Below, in pieces: positions 25,314 to 34,761 of a stretch of DNA of 64,000 bases. Each line of letters opens with the position of its first letter. Within the stretch, counting starts at the first letter, position 1. The DNA lies in NCBI RefSeq assembly GCF_001267925.1, contig NZ_CP011409.1, positions 2,232,001 through 2,296,000 of the forward strand, written 5' to 3'. The position numbers were made by a program, and so were the translations under genes. Below the pieces are notes generated by a model, which did no database searches, was not told the DNA's origin, and worked only from the letters and a program-made list of their open reading frames with translations. Origin of the DNA: Herbaspirillum hiltneri N3. Its GTDB lineage: Bacteria > Pseudomonadota > Gammaproteobacteria > Burkholderiales > Burkholderiaceae_D.

Positions 25314-26588
25314 ATGAGTTTTCAACAAGGCCTGAGCGGTCTGGCAGGGGCATCGAAGAGCCTCGACGTGATCGGCAACAACGTTGCCAACGCCAGCACA
25401 GTGGGTTTCAAATCGGCACAGGCGCAGTTCGCCGACATGTACGCCAATTCGATGAACCGTTCCGGTAACTCGCCGGTCGGCATCGGCGTCGCGGTCGCGA
25501 ACGTGCAGCAGGCATTTACTCAGGGTAACGTCACCACCACCAACAATCCGCTGGACATCGCCATCAACGGCGACGGCTTCTTCCGCATGCAGGGCAGCCT
25601 GACCGACCAGTCGCCGATGTACGCCCGCAACGGTCAGTTCCAATTGGATAAAAGCGGCTACATCATCAATCCGAGCGAAAAGGGCGCGTACCTGACCGGC
25701 TGGCTCGGCACCGTGACTGGCGGTGATCCTGTGCCGCTGAAGATCGACACCTCGAATATTCCCGCTACCGCGACGACCCTGGTCAGCACCAAGCTGAACC
25801 TGGATTCTCGCCTGACCGCCATCGTTCCTGCAACGACGCCGTTCAGCCCGACCAACGCGGCCAGCTACAACAGCACCACCGGCGTCACCATGTATGACAG
25901 CCTCGGCAACTCGTACAACGTGCAGACGTACTACGTCAAGAATGCGACTACATCGACCGCGACGACAACCGACTGGGATGTCTACGCGACCATTGACGGT
26001 GTGACCTATCCTGTCGCCGGCGCTCCGGTCAAACTCGATACATTGACCTTCAACAGCTCTGGTGTACTGACCGCCGGTGCAACGGGCAGCTCGTTCGCCC
26101 TGGCGACATTGAACGGCACCTTCGTGAAGCCCGGCGCCACCTTCCCTGCAGCCGTCGCCTTCGACTACACCGGCACGACGCAAACGGGCCAGGCTTTCAC
26201 GCCCGTCGCACAAGACCAGAACGGTAAAGCGCCCGGCGTGCTGTCAAGCTTCTCGATCGGCAAGGATGGTTCCATCATCGGCAACTATTCGAACAACGAC
26301 ACCAAGGTGCTGGGTCAGGTTCTGCTGGTCAACTTCGCCAACCCGAACGGCCTGTCGCCGCTGGGCAATAACCTGTACACCGCTACTGCGGACGCCGGCC
26401 AGCCGCTGGTGGGCAAGCCGACCACCGGTCAGTTCGGCGTCCTGCAAGCGCGCGCCGTGGAAGACTCCAACGTCGACCTGACCACTGAACTGGTCAACAT
26501 GATCGTGGCGCAACGCGTCTATCAGGCAAACTCGCAGACCATCAAGGTGCAGGATACCGTCCTGCAAACGCTGGTCAGCCTGCGCTAA
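25314..26588 (+). CDS. flgE: Flagellar hook protein FlgE
   Basis: 424-aa hook subunit. The N terminus SFQQGLSGLAGASKSLDVIGNNVANASTVGFK and the C terminus EDSNVDLTTELVNMIVAQRVYQANSQTIKVQDTVLQTLVSLR form the D0 helices. Length is near that of E. coli FlgE. The start at 25314 follows AAGGAG; an upstream in-frame ATG at 25227 lies within flgD and would add non-homologous residues. Confidence 0.96.
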   Translation: MSFQQGLSGLAGASKSLDVIGNNVANASTVGFKSAQAQFADMYANSMNRSGNSPVGIGVAVANVQQAFTQGNVTTTNNPLDIAINGDGFFRMQGSLTDQSPMYARNGQFQLDKSGYIINPSEKGAYLTGWLGTVTGGDPVPLKIDTSNIPATATTLVSTKLNLDSRLTAIVPATTPFSPTNAASYNSTTGVTMYDSLGNSYNVQTYYVKNATTSTATTTDWDVYATIDGVTYPVAGAPVKLDTLTFNSSGVLTAGATGSSFALATLNGTFVKPGATFPAAVAFDYTGTTQTGQAFTPVAQDQNGKAPGVLSSFSIGKDGSIIGNYSNNDTKVLGQVLLVNFANPNGLSPLGNNLYTATADAGQPLVGKPTTGQFGVLQARAVEDSNVDLTTELVNMIVAQRVYQANSQTIKVQDTVLQTLVSLR

Positions 26589-26650
26589 GCAATTTGAAAT
26601 AAGTGGGGAAGCGCGCGACATCGCTGCCGCGCGCGCACAAAGGGGTAATT

Positions 26651-27394
26651 ATGGATCGTGTGATTTACACCGCCATGTCGGGCGCCAAGCACACAATGGA
26701 GCAGCAGGCCACCGCCAGCAACAACCTGGCGAACGCGACGACAACCGGCTTCCGTTCCCAGCTCGATACCTTCCGCGCAGTACCAGTGGTGGGCGGCGAA
26801 GGGCTGGCAACGCGCACCTTCGTGGTCGATTCGACCGCAGGCACCAACTTCGCGTTTGGCCCGATACAAGACACCGGTCGTGCGCTGGACGTCGCCGTGG
26901 CGGGTGAAGGGTGGATTGCAGTGCAGACCGCCGACGGCGGCGAAGCCTATACCCGCAACGGCAGCTTCAAGATGAGCGAAAACGGCATCCTGCAAACGCA
27001 GACCGGCCTGAGTGTGCTGGGTGACGGCGGTCCGATCAGCATTCCCCCCGACGTCACCGTGGCGATCGCACCGGACGGTACGGTGTCTTCAATCCCGACC
27101 ATGGGTACGCCCAATGCGGTCAACGTGCTGGGTCGCATCAAGATGGTCAATCCGGATGAGAAGTCGCTCAAGCGCGGCGACGACGGCCTGTTCCGCCTGA
27201 CTGCGGGCACCCAGGCTCCGCCTGATGCCAACGTCCGCCTCGTCGGCGGTGCGCTCGAGGGCAGCAACGTCAACGTGGTGGATTCCATGGTCAACATGAT
27301 CAATCTCGCGCGCCAATTCGACCTGAACATGAAGGTGGTGACAACCGCCCAGAGTGATGCAGACAAAGCCAACCAAATTCTGTCGTTGTCCTGA
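26651..27394 (+). CDS. flgF: Flagellar proximal rod protein FlgF
   Basis: 247 aa. MDRVIYTAMSGAKHTMEQQATASNNLANATTTGFRSQLDTFRAVPV is the FlgF-type N terminus; the C terminus EGSNVNVVDSMVNMINLARQFDLNMKVVTTAQSDADKANQILSLS is the D0 helix. AGGGG precedes the ATG at 26651. It lies between flgE and flgG, in conserved order. Confidence 0.95.
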   Translation: MDRVIYTAMSGAKHTMEQQATASNNLANATTTGFRSQLDTFRAVPVVGGEGLATRTFVVDSTAGTNFAFGPIQDTGRALDVAVAGEGWIAVQTADGGEAYTRNGSFKMSENGILQTQTGLSVLGDGGPISIPPDVTVAIAPDGTVSSIPTMGTPNAVNVLGRIKMVNPDEKSLKRGDDGLFRLTAGTQAPPDANVRLVGGALEGSNVNVVDSMVNMINLARQFDLNMKVVTTAQSDADKANQILSLS

Positions 27395-27427
27395 AGCTAA
27401 ACCAACTATTCAGGTACTGGAGAAAAC

Positions 27428-28210
27428 ATGATTCGTTCCCTGTGGATTGCCAAAACCGGTCTCGATGCGCAACAAACGCAACTGGACGTCATTTCGAATA
27501 ACCTCGCCAACACCAGCACCAACGGCTTCAAGCGTTCGCGCGCCGTGTTCGAGGATCTGATGTATCAGACCCTCCGCCAGCCGGGTGCACAGTCGTCGCA
27601 ACAAACGCAATTGCCGTCAGGCCTGCAAATCGGTACCGGTGTGCGTCCGGTGGCGACCGAGCGTATCCATACGCAAGGCAATACCAACCAGACCAATAAT
27701 GACAAGGACGTCGCTATTCAAGGCGCCGGTTTCTTCCAGGTGCTGATGCCGGACGGCACGACGCAATACACGCGCGACGGTTCATTCCAGTCGGATGCCC
27801 AGGGCCAGCTGGTGACGTCGAGCGGCTACGTGGTGCAGCCGCCGATCACGATGCCTGCCAACATGACCAAGCTGACCATCGGCCGCGACGGCACCGTTTC
27901 GATCATGCAGGCCGGATCGACGGCGACCACGCAGATCGGCACGCTGCAGATCGCCACGTTCATCAATCCGGCCGGTCTCGAAAGCAAGGGCGAAAACCTG
28001 TATGCGGAAACTGCCGCCTCCGGCACGCCTGCACCGAATACCCCGGGCACCAATGGCGCCGGCGCATTGTGGCAGGGTTATGTCGAGACCTCGAACGTGA
28101 ACGTGGTCGAGGAAATGGTCAACATGATCCAGACCCAGCGCGCGTACGAAATGAACAGCAAGGCAATCACGACATCCGACCAGATGCTGGCCAAGCTGTC
28201 GCAGCTGTAA
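27428..28210 (+). CDS. flgG: Flagellar distal rod protein FlgG
   Basis: 260 aa, the usual length. [47 protein letters not shown] at the N terminus is diagnostic for FlgG. The C terminus [41 protein letters not shown] is the terminal helix. A FlgG-specific stretch [28 protein letters not shown] is also present. Confidence 0.97.
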   Translation: MIRSLWIAKTGLDAQQTQLDVISNNLANTSTNGFKRSRAVFEDLMYQTLRQPGAQSSQQTQLPSGLQIGTGVRPVATERIHTQGNTNQTNNDKDVAIQGAGFFQVLMPDGTTQYTRDGSFQSDAQGQLVTSSGYVVQPPITMPANMTKLTIGRDGTVSIMQAGSTATTQIGTLQIATFINPAGLESKGENLYAETAASGTPAPNTPGTNGAGALWQGYVETSNVNVVEEMVNMIQTQRAYEMNSKAITTSDQMLAKLSQL

Positions 28211-28250
28211 TTTGTTGAGTAATGCTTTGATGAAATGGGATGAGGCAAAC

Positions 28251-28910
28251 ATGAAAAGCCTGCTGAAACTTGCCGCCATCGTAGGGATGATTGCTCTTGC
28301 CGGATGCGAAACGGTGCCGGATTCGATCGTCAAGACGCCGTTGACAGCCAAGCCGCAGCCGGCTGCTTATGCGCCGCCGACCAACGGCGCCATCTTCCAG
28401 TCTGCGGCCTATCGTCCGCTGCTGGAAGACCGCCGTGCCCGCCTGGTGGGCGACACCCTGACCATCATCATCAATGAAAAGACCAGCGCCGCGAAATCGG
28501 CGGGCAGCTCCGGCAGCAAGACCGGCAGCGCCAGCGCCATTGCGCCGACGCTGTTCGGCACCAGCATCAAGGAGCTCTCCGGCAGCGGCGGCAGCACCAA
28601 CAAGTTTGAAGACAAGGGTGCGATCAGCTCGAGCAACAACTTCACCGGCACCATCGGCGTGACCGTCATCGAGGTGATGCCGAACGGCAATATGGTTGTC
28701 AGCGGCGAGAAGCAGGTGGCGCTGGACAAGGGCGTCGAATATGTCCGCTTCTCCGGCACGGTCAGCCCCGACAACATCGCAACCGGCAATACCGTGTCGT
28801 CGACGCTGGTGGCCGACGCCAAGGTCGAGTACCGGACCAATACACGTGTGGATATGGCGGAATTCATGTCTTCTTTGTCGCGCTTCTTCTTTAGCGTGTC
28901 GCCGTTCTAG
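28251..28910 (+). CDS. flgH: Flagellar L-ring lipoprotein FlgH
   Basis: Outer-membrane lipoprotein forming the L ring. 219 aa from 28251. The signal peptide MKSLLKLAAIVGMIALAGC has a lipobox LAGC with lipidated Cys19. The mature part has PTNGAIFQSAAYRPLLEDRRARLVGDTLTIIINEKTSA, NNFTGTIGVTVIEVMPNGNMVVSGEKQV and the C-terminal MAEFMSSLSRFFFSVSPF. GGGATGAGG precedes this ATG, preferred over ATGs at 28212 and 28230 because it gives a compact lipoprotein signal. Confidence 0.95.
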   Translation: MKSLLKLAAIVGMIALAGCETVPDSIVKTPLTAKPQPAAYAPPTNGAIFQSAAYRPLLEDRRARLVGDTLTIIINEKTSAAKSAGSSGSKTGSASAIAPTLFGTSIKELSGSGGSTNKFEDKGAISSSNNFTGTIGVTVIEVMPNGNMVVSGEKQVALDKGVEYVRFSGTVSPDNIATGNTVSSTLVADAKVEYRTNTRVDMAEFMSSLSRFFFSVSPF

Positions 28911-28925
28911 TCCCAAGGTGGCTTC

Positions 28926-30065
28926 ATGAATTTCCGTTCGTTTTCCCTGTTCCGCTCCAACCGCCTGGCAACGATGCTGGTGGCTGCGGCATGCCTGCTT
29001 GGCGCGGGCGTCAGCCATGCTGAACGCCTCAAGGACCTGGCCAGCATTCAGGGCGTGCGGCAGAATCAACTGGTGGGCTACGGCCTGGCCGTCGGTCTCG
29101 ACGGCAGCGGCGACCAGACCACGCAGACGCCGTTTACGGTGCAGAGCGTGATCAGCATGCTGCAGCAACTGGGAGTCAATCTGCCCAGCACCTCGACCAG
29201 CAACATGCAACTCAAGAACGTCGCCGCCGTGATGGTGACGACTTCCTTGCCTGCGTTTGCTCAGCCGGGACAGACGCTGGATGTTACTGTGTCCTCGATC
29301 GGTAACGCCAAGAGCATTCGCGGAGGCACACTGCTGATGGCACCGCTGAAAGGCGCCGACGGCCAGATCTACGCGATCGCCCAAGGCAACATCGTGGTTG
29401 GCGGCGCCGGCGCTTCGGCGGCCGGCAGCAGCACCACCATCAATCATCTGAGCGTCGGCCGCATCTCCGCCGGCGCCACCGTCGAACGTGCGGTGCCGTC
29501 CGCGCTGGGCCAGGGCGACATGGTCAACCTGGAACTCAACGACAACGACTTTTCCACCGCCAGCCGTGTGGTGGAAGCTGTCAACAAGCGCTTCGGCTTT
29601 GATACCGCAGTGGCGCAGGACGGTCGCGTGATTCGTATCCGCGCGCCGCTCGGCAGCGGCGAACGCGTGGCGTTCCTCGGTGCGCTGGAAAATATCGACG
29701 TCACGCCGTCGCGCGTGCAGGCCAAGGTGATCCTGAATGCGCGTACCGGTTCGGTGGTGATGAATCAGGCGGTGACGCTGGATACCTGCGCGGTATCGCA
29801 CGGCAATCTGTCGGTGGTGATCAACGCGGAAAACAGCATCAGCCAACCCGGCGCCTTGTCCGGCGGCCAGACTGCCGCCAATCAGAACGCACAAATTTCC
29901 ATCAGCTCCGCACCCGGCAAGGTCATGTATCTGAAGGGCGGCGCCTCGCTGGCAGAAGTGGTCAAGGCGCTCAACGCCATCGGCGCGACGCCACAGGACC
30001 TGCTGGCGATCCTGCAAGCCATGAAGGCTGCCGGCTCCTTGCGCGCCGAGCTCGAAATCATCTAA
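28926..30065 (+). CDS. flgI: Flagellar P-ring protein FlgI
   Basis: Periplasmic P-ring subunit, 379 aa, with a signal peptide ending near GAGVSHA. The mature start ERLKDLASIQGVRQNQLVGYGLAVGLDGSGDQTTQTPFT is diagnostic. The C terminus reads AEVVKALNAIGATPQDLLAILQAMKAAGSLRAELEII, also typical. It follows flgH by 15 bp and precedes flgJ by 12 bp. Confidence 0.97.
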   Translation: MNFRSFSLFRSNRLATMLVAAACLLGAGVSHAERLKDLASIQGVRQNQLVGYGLAVGLDGSGDQTTQTPFTVQSVISMLQQLGVNLPSTSTSNMQLKNVAAVMVTTSLPAFAQPGQTLDVTVSSIGNAKSIRGGTLLMAPLKGADGQIYAIAQGNIVVGGAGASAAGSSTTINHLSVGRISAGATVERAVPSALGQGDMVNLELNDNDFSTASRVVEAVNKRFGFDTAVAQDGRVIRIRAPLGSGERVAFLGALENIDVTPSRVQAKVILNARTGSVVMNQAVTLDTCAVSHGNLSVVINAENSISQPGALSGGQTAANQNAQISISSAPGKVMYLKGGASLAEVVKALNAIGATPQDLLAILQAMKAAGSLRAELEII

Positions 30066-30077
30066 CTGGGGCAGGTC

Positions 30078-31019
30078 ATGATCAACAACATCAAACCGGG
30101 TAATCCGACGGAAAGCCTGGCCGCCGACGCCAACAGTCTCAACAGCTTGCGTTCCGCCGCGGCCACGCAATCGCCGGAATCGCTCAAGGGCGCGGCCAAG
30201 CAGTTCGAAGCCTTGTTCCTGAACATGATGTTGAAGAGCATGCGCGATGCCACGCCGCAGGACGGCATGTTCGACAGCCCGCAGACCAAGATGTTTACCA
30301 GCATGCTCGACCAGCAGCTGAGCCAGAACATGGCGCAGCGCGGCGTCGGTCTTGCTGACATGCTGGTGCGCCAGCTGTCCAGCAGCCTGAGCAAGCCATT
30401 GCCTGCCGACGACGACGGCGCATCCGCTTTGCCGCTCGATATTCCGCTGGCCAACACACTGAGCGACCTCGACAAGTCGCGTCTGGTGCAAGGCCTGGCC
30501 AATGCCACCGATGACGGTGCGTCCTCCCAAGGCAAGCGCAAGGGCGGCCAGCAGCGTCCGGCGCACGTCGAAGCCTTCCAGAATCGTTTGCAGGCCGACG
30601 CCGAAGCAGCCAGCCGCGTCACCGGTATCCCGGCCAAGTTCATGCTGGCGCAAGCTGCACTGGAAACCGGTTGGGGCAAGAAAGAAATCCGCGCTCGCGA
30701 CGGCAGTTCAGCGCACAACCTGTTTGGCATCAAGGCCACGGGCAACTGGACCGGAAAGACGGTCGATGCGACCACCATCGAATACGTCAATGGGGTGGCG
30801 CAGCGCAAGGTGGAGAAATTCCGCGCCTACGATTCTTATTCGGAAGCCTTTCAGGATTACGCCAAGCTGTTGCGCAGCAACCCGCGCTACGAAAAAGTGT
30901 TGGCCAATGCGCAAGACGCCCACGGTTTCGCTTACGGCTTGCAACGCGCAGGCTATGCAACCGATCCGCACTATGCGGAAAAGCTATCGCGCATCATCCG
31001 CCAGTCGCTGTCGGCCTGA
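30078..31019 (+). CDS. flgJ: Rod cap protein / peptidoglycan hydrolase FlgJ
   Basis: 313-aa bifunctional protein. The N-terminal rod-binding domain (about 35-105) reads SLKGAAKQFEALFLNMMLKSMRDATP. The C-terminal glucosaminidase domain (about 165-313) has the catalytic glutamate Glu196 in AALETGWGKKEI, then SAHNLFGIKATGNWTGKTV and the Tyr-rich SYSEAFQDYAKLLRSNPRY. It bores a hole in the peptidoglycan for the rod. Last gene of the flgB operon; flgK has its own promoter. Confidence 0.96.
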   Translation: MINNIKPGNPTESLAADANSLNSLRSAAATQSPESLKGAAKQFEALFLNMMLKSMRDATPQDGMFDSPQTKMFTSMLDQQLSQNMAQRGVGLADMLVRQLSSSLSKPLPADDDGASALPLDIPLANTLSDLDKSRLVQGLANATDDGASSQGKRKGGQQRPAHVEAFQNRLQADAEAASRVTGIPAKFMLAQAALETGWGKKEIRARDGSSAHNLFGIKATGNWTGKTVDATTIEYVNGVAQRKVEKFRAYDSYSEAFQDYAKLLRSNPRYEKVLANAQDAHGFAYGLQRAGYATDPHYAEKLSRIIRQSLSA

Positions 31020-31115
31020 CGCGCGGCTTGATATCCGCCTGGGCGGGATCTTTTCCATATGCGGCGGGGAACGCCAGGCGCTTCCCGCACTCTCAAAATC
31101 ATTGGTAACACGTCC

Positions 31116-31142
31116 TAAAGTTTCCCTGCAGGATGCCGTTCA
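31116..31142 (+). promoter_or_regulatory. FliA (sigma-28) promoter of flgK-flgL
   Basis: TAAAGTTT (31116-31123) is a perfect sigma-28 -35 box; after exactly 11 bp comes GCCGTTCA (31135-31142), matching 6 of 8 bases of the -10 box. The flgK ATG is 33 bp downstream. flgKL are classic class-3 genes. Confidence 0.8.
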
Positions 31143-31175
31143 CTAGGTTATTCCGTTAAAGAACAGACAGATAGC

Positions 31176-33452
31176 ATGGCAACCAATATCTTCAGTATCG
31201 GGCAAAGTGCACTGGCCGCAGCTCAGGCGGCGCAGGCCACGACCAGCCATAATATTTCCAATGCGACAACCCCGGGCTATAACCGCCAGGTAGTCGTACA
31301 AAGCACGGCCGGCGGTATCAACTACGGTTATGGCTTTATCGGGCAGGGTACGCAGGTTGCCGAAATCAAGCGCGTCTATAACGATTTCCTCAACAAGCAG
31401 GTAATGGCGTCGCAGACCACTGCGAGCTCGCTGGACTCCTACCTGTCGCAAATCAGCCAACTGAACAATCTGGTCGCCGACACCTCGGCCGGCCTGTCGC
31501 CAGCGCTGCAGGATTTTTTCACGAAGATGCAGAATCTGGCGTCGACGCCGAACAACGATGCCGCCCGTCAGGCCGTGCTGTCCGCGGGTTCGACGCTGGC
31601 TGCGCGTTTCCAGAGCCTGAACGACCAGATGGCGCAGAGTCGCACCAGCGTCAATGCCCAGATCACATCGAGCATCGGCACCATCAATTCGTACGCAACG
31701 CAGATCCAGGAACTGAATCAGGCGATCATCAAGGCGCAGGGCAGTGGCGGCGGCGCCGCGCCGAACGATTTGCTCGATCAGCGTGACCAGGCGATTGCCG
31801 ATCTGAACAAGATCGTCAAGGTCACCACCTTGCCGCAAAACAATGGTTCGCTGAGCGTTTTCATCGGCAATGGCCAGCCGCTGGTACTGGGCGATCAGGT
31901 AGCGCAACTGGTGGCAACGCCGGCGGACGACGATCCGACGCGTCTGCAGGTCTCGATCAAGACCAGCAGCAACGCCACCATCCTGTTGCCCGACGGCGCC
32001 TTCACCGGCGGCAGTCTAGGCGGCATCCTGCAATACCGCACCGAAACGCTGGACACTGCGCAGAACACGCTGGGTCGCGTGGCGATTGTGCTGGCCAGCG
32101 CATTCAATGCGCAGCACAAACTGGGGCAGGATCAGAACGGTGCGCTGGGCACCAACTTCTTCAATGTTCCCGTGCCTTCGGTGGTTGCCAACACGAAGAA
32201 TCACACCGTGGCCCCCTTGGCAGCCGCCACAGCGACAATCAGCAATCCGTCGGCGTTGACGACCAGCGACTATCGTCTGGATTTCGACGGCACCAATTAT
32301 TCGGTTACGCGTCTGTCGGACAACACCAAGACGACATCGGCGACGATGCCGGTCACGATCGATGGCGTTGATTTCGGCTCGACCAACATGGCCGCGAACG
32401 ACAGCTTCCTGATCAAGCCGACCATCAATGGCGCCAACGGTATCAGCGTGGCAATTACCAATACGCAGAAGATCGCCGCCGGAACACCGATCGTCACCTC
32501 GACCAACGCGATCACCGACATGGGCCTGGTCACGACGGGCAATACGGGTACCGGCGTGGTGACTTCCGCGACGGTCGACAAGACGACGTTCGTGCCAAAC
32601 TCGACGCAGACGTACACCTATAGCAGCGGCACGACTTCGCTGGCGTTGACGCCGCCGGCAAGTGTGACGGTCACGACGACTGCCGGCGTAACCACCACGT
32701 ATGCAGCCGGTGCGCCGATTCCTTATTCGGCCGGGGCAACCATCAGCAGCGGCGGTGTCAGCTTCGTGCTGAGCGGTACTCCCGCCAACAACGACAAATA
32801 CGTGTTTTCGCCCAAGCCGGGAAATACAGGCACGGCCACGATTTCGTCGGGAACCATCAATACGAACTTCACCGCGACGTCGTTGCCGGCAGGTTCCAAA
32901 TTGAGCTTCACCTTCGATAGCGCGACCGGAACGCTGGTGCCGTCGCCTGCGATCGGGTCGGCGACGATGGGTACCGTGACGGTCAAGGATGCCAGCGGCA
33001 ACGCGGTTGCGGTGACGCCGCCGAATTTGCCTTTCGGCCCGGGCTACAGCTACACCACGTCGACCGGCATGAGCTTCAGCATTACCGGCCAGCCAGCCAA
33101 CGGCGACCAGTTCTACGTGTCGCCAAACACCAACGGCGTGACCGACAATCGCAACGCGCTCGCCTTGAACGCGCTGCAGACCGCCAATACGATCGGCAAT
33201 ACGTCGTTCCAGGGATCGTATTCGCAACTGGTCAGCCTGATCGGCAACAAGACCAATGAGATCACCGTCACCAACAAGGCTGAAAACGCGCGTCTGACCG
33301 CGATTCAGCAGGAGCAGCAATCCGAATCCGGCGTCAATCAGGATGAGGAATTGTCCAACATGATCAAGAACCAGACGGCCTACCAGGCTGCGGCAAAAAT
33401 CATTCAGGCTGCCAGCGACATGCTGAACGTCTTGTTCACGCTCGGCGGCTAG
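31176..33452 (+). CDS. flgK: Hook-filament junction protein FlgK (HAP1), enlarged
   Basis: First junction protein between hook and filament. At 758 aa it is about 200 residues longer than enterobacterial FlgK. Conserved ends are NIFSIGQSALAAAQAAQATTSHNISNATTPGYNRQVV and the C-terminal ESGVNQDEELSNMIKNQTAYQAAAKIIQAASDMLNVLFTLGG. Residues about 340-640 form a Thr/Ser/Gly-rich insertion with repeated beta-strand-like units (ATISNPSALTTSDYRLDFDG and YTYSSGTTSLALTPP types), likely surface-exposed domains. FlgN is the expected chaperone. Confidence 0.95.
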   Translation: MATNIFSIGQSALAAAQAAQATTSHNISNATTPGYNRQVVVQSTAGGINYGYGFIGQGTQVAEIKRVYNDFLNKQVMASQTTASSLDSYLSQISQLNNLVADTSAGLSPALQDFFTKMQNLASTPNNDAARQAVLSAGSTLAARFQSLNDQMAQSRTSVNAQITSSIGTINSYATQIQELNQAIIKAQGSGGGAAPNDLLDQRDQAIADLNKIVKVTTLPQNNGSLSVFIGNGQPLVLGDQVAQLVATPADDDPTRLQVSIKTSSNATILLPDGAFTGGSLGGILQYRTETLDTAQNTLGRVAIVLASAFNAQHKLGQDQNGALGTNFFNVPVPSVVANTKNHTVAPLAAATATISNPSALTTSDYRLDFDGTNYSVTRLSDNTKTTSATMPVTIDGVDFGSTNMAANDSFLIKPTINGANGISVAITNTQKIAAGTPIVTSTNAITDMGLVTTGNTGTGVVTSATVDKTTFVPNSTQTYTYSSGTTSLALTPPASVTVTTTAGVTTTYAAGAPIPYSAGATISSGGVSFVLSGTPANNDKYVFSPKPGNTGTATISSGTINTNFTATSLPAGSKLSFTFDSATGTLVPSPAIGSATMGTVTVKDASGNAVAVTPPNLPFGPGYSYTTSTGMSFSITGQPANGDQFYVSPNTNGVTDNRNALALNALQTANTIGNTSFQGSYSQLVSLIGNKTNEITVTNKAENARLTAIQQEQQSESGVNQDEELSNMIKNQTAYQAAAKIIQAASDMLNVLFTLGG

Positions 33453-33469
33453 TTTTAAGGAAGATCAAA

Positions 33470-34603
33470 ATGCGTATTAGCACAAGCATGCTCTATCAAC
33501 TGAGCAACACCGAATTGACCAGCATGCAGGGTTCGATCCTGAAGCTGAACCAGCAAGTGACCCAGCAGCAGACCGTATTGCTGCCATCCGATGACGCAGT
33601 CGCGGCTGCACGTGCGCTGGATCTGTCGCAGACGCAGGCGCTCAATGATCAGTACAAGATCAATCGCAACAATGCCGACAGCTCGCTGTCGCAGGTGAAT
33701 GCGGCGTTGACCAACGTCACGGCCATGCTGACCAAGATCAAGTCGAACATCACCCAGGCCGGCAACGCGGCATTTTCCAATAACGAGCGCGCCAACATGG
33801 CGACCGAGCTCAAAGGCAACCTGAAAGAGATGCTGGGTTTCGCCAATGCCACTGATGCGCTGGGCAACTACCTGTTCTCGGGTTTCAAGGCCACGACGCA
33901 GCCGTTCGACTACGACAGCATGGGTAACATCGTCTACAACGGCGACCAGGGCCAGCAGTCGTTGCAGGTGGATTCGACACGCAACATGGAAACCAGCGTG
34001 TCCGGCCAGGCGGTGTTCCAGGGCGCAGGACAGGACACCTTCAAGAACATGCAGGACCTGATCACGCTGTTGCAGGTTCCGGTTACTGAAGCCGCCAACA
34101 ATGCCGACACGCAGGCTGCCAATACATACGAATATCCGGCCGGTTCCGGCCAGTTCCCGATCCAGGCATACAAGACAGCGCAAGCAGCGGTGGACGCAGC
34201 CCTGCCAACCGATCCGAATTACGGCACCATGCTGACTCAGGCTGCGAACGCCAAGCTGCTGTCGGACAAAGCGGATGCTGCACGCACTCCGATTCCGGGT
34301 AGCCAGGCGGCATTGACGCGTGGCCTGAACAAGCTCGGCGCGGCGATCGACCTGCAGATGAACAGCGTCGGCGCAGCCACGGCATCGGTAGGTGCACGCC
34401 AGGCGGAAATCGACAATCTGAACGCAACAGGCGATGTACTCAAGGAGCAGTACACGCAAAGTGTTAACGACTTGCTGGGCCGCAATCCGTCGGACCTCGC
34501 GGCAAACATCAGCGCCTTGTCGCTGCAGCAGACTTACCTGCAAGCCGCTCAAAAATCCTTCGTCACCACCAGCAGCCTGACGCTGCTGAACTACCTGAAG
34601 TAA
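33470..34603 (+). CDS. flgL: Hook-filament junction protein FlgL (HAP3)
   Basis: 377 aa. MRISTSMLYQLSNTELTSMQGSILKLNQQVTQQQTVLLPSDDAVAAARALDLSQ is the flagellin-like N terminus; the C terminus LSLQQTYLQAAQKSFVTTSSLTLLNYLK matches FlgL. It follows flgK by 17 bp and ends at a terminator, so flgKL form one short operon under the sigma-28 promoter at 31116. Confidence 0.95.
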   Translation: MRISTSMLYQLSNTELTSMQGSILKLNQQVTQQQTVLLPSDDAVAAARALDLSQTQALNDQYKINRNNADSSLSQVNAALTNVTAMLTKIKSNITQAGNAAFSNNERANMATELKGNLKEMLGFANATDALGNYLFSGFKATTQPFDYDSMGNIVYNGDQGQQSLQVDSTRNMETSVSGQAVFQGAGQDTFKNMQDLITLLQVPVTEAANNADTQAANTYEYPAGSGQFPIQAYKTAQAAVDAALPTDPNYGTMLTQAANAKLLSDKADAARTPIPGSQAALTRGLNKLGAAIDLQMNSVGAATASVGARQAEIDNLNATGDVLKEQYTQSVNDLLGRNPSDLAANISALSLQQTYLQAAQKSFVTTSSLTLLNYLK

Positions 34604-34613
34604 TCCTTCCCGG

Positions 34614-34647
34614 CCGGGCGAACTGAGGTTTGCCCGGTGTCTCTCTC
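34614..34647 (+). terminator. Terminator after flgL
   Basis: CCGGGCGAAC (34614-34623) pairs with GTTTGCCCGG (34628-34637) with one wobble around TGAG, followed by the pyrimidine-rich TGTCTCTCTC. The minus-strand fliR gene ends at 34762. Confidence 0.65.
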
Positions 34648-34761
34648 TTCCTCGCAGTAGTTATTCGGTTTATTCCCGTTTGCAATCGATGCGGACGCGT
34701 CCGTCGCGACGCATGTCTCGTGCGACTGTTCGCTGTTGATTCCGGAGCGGCTGATGGTGTA

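Noticed and set aside
28167..30653. Long minus-strand open frame opposite flgH-flgI-flgJ
   Set aside because: Same GC-driven antisense artefact; plus-strand genes have full domain motifs and RBS.
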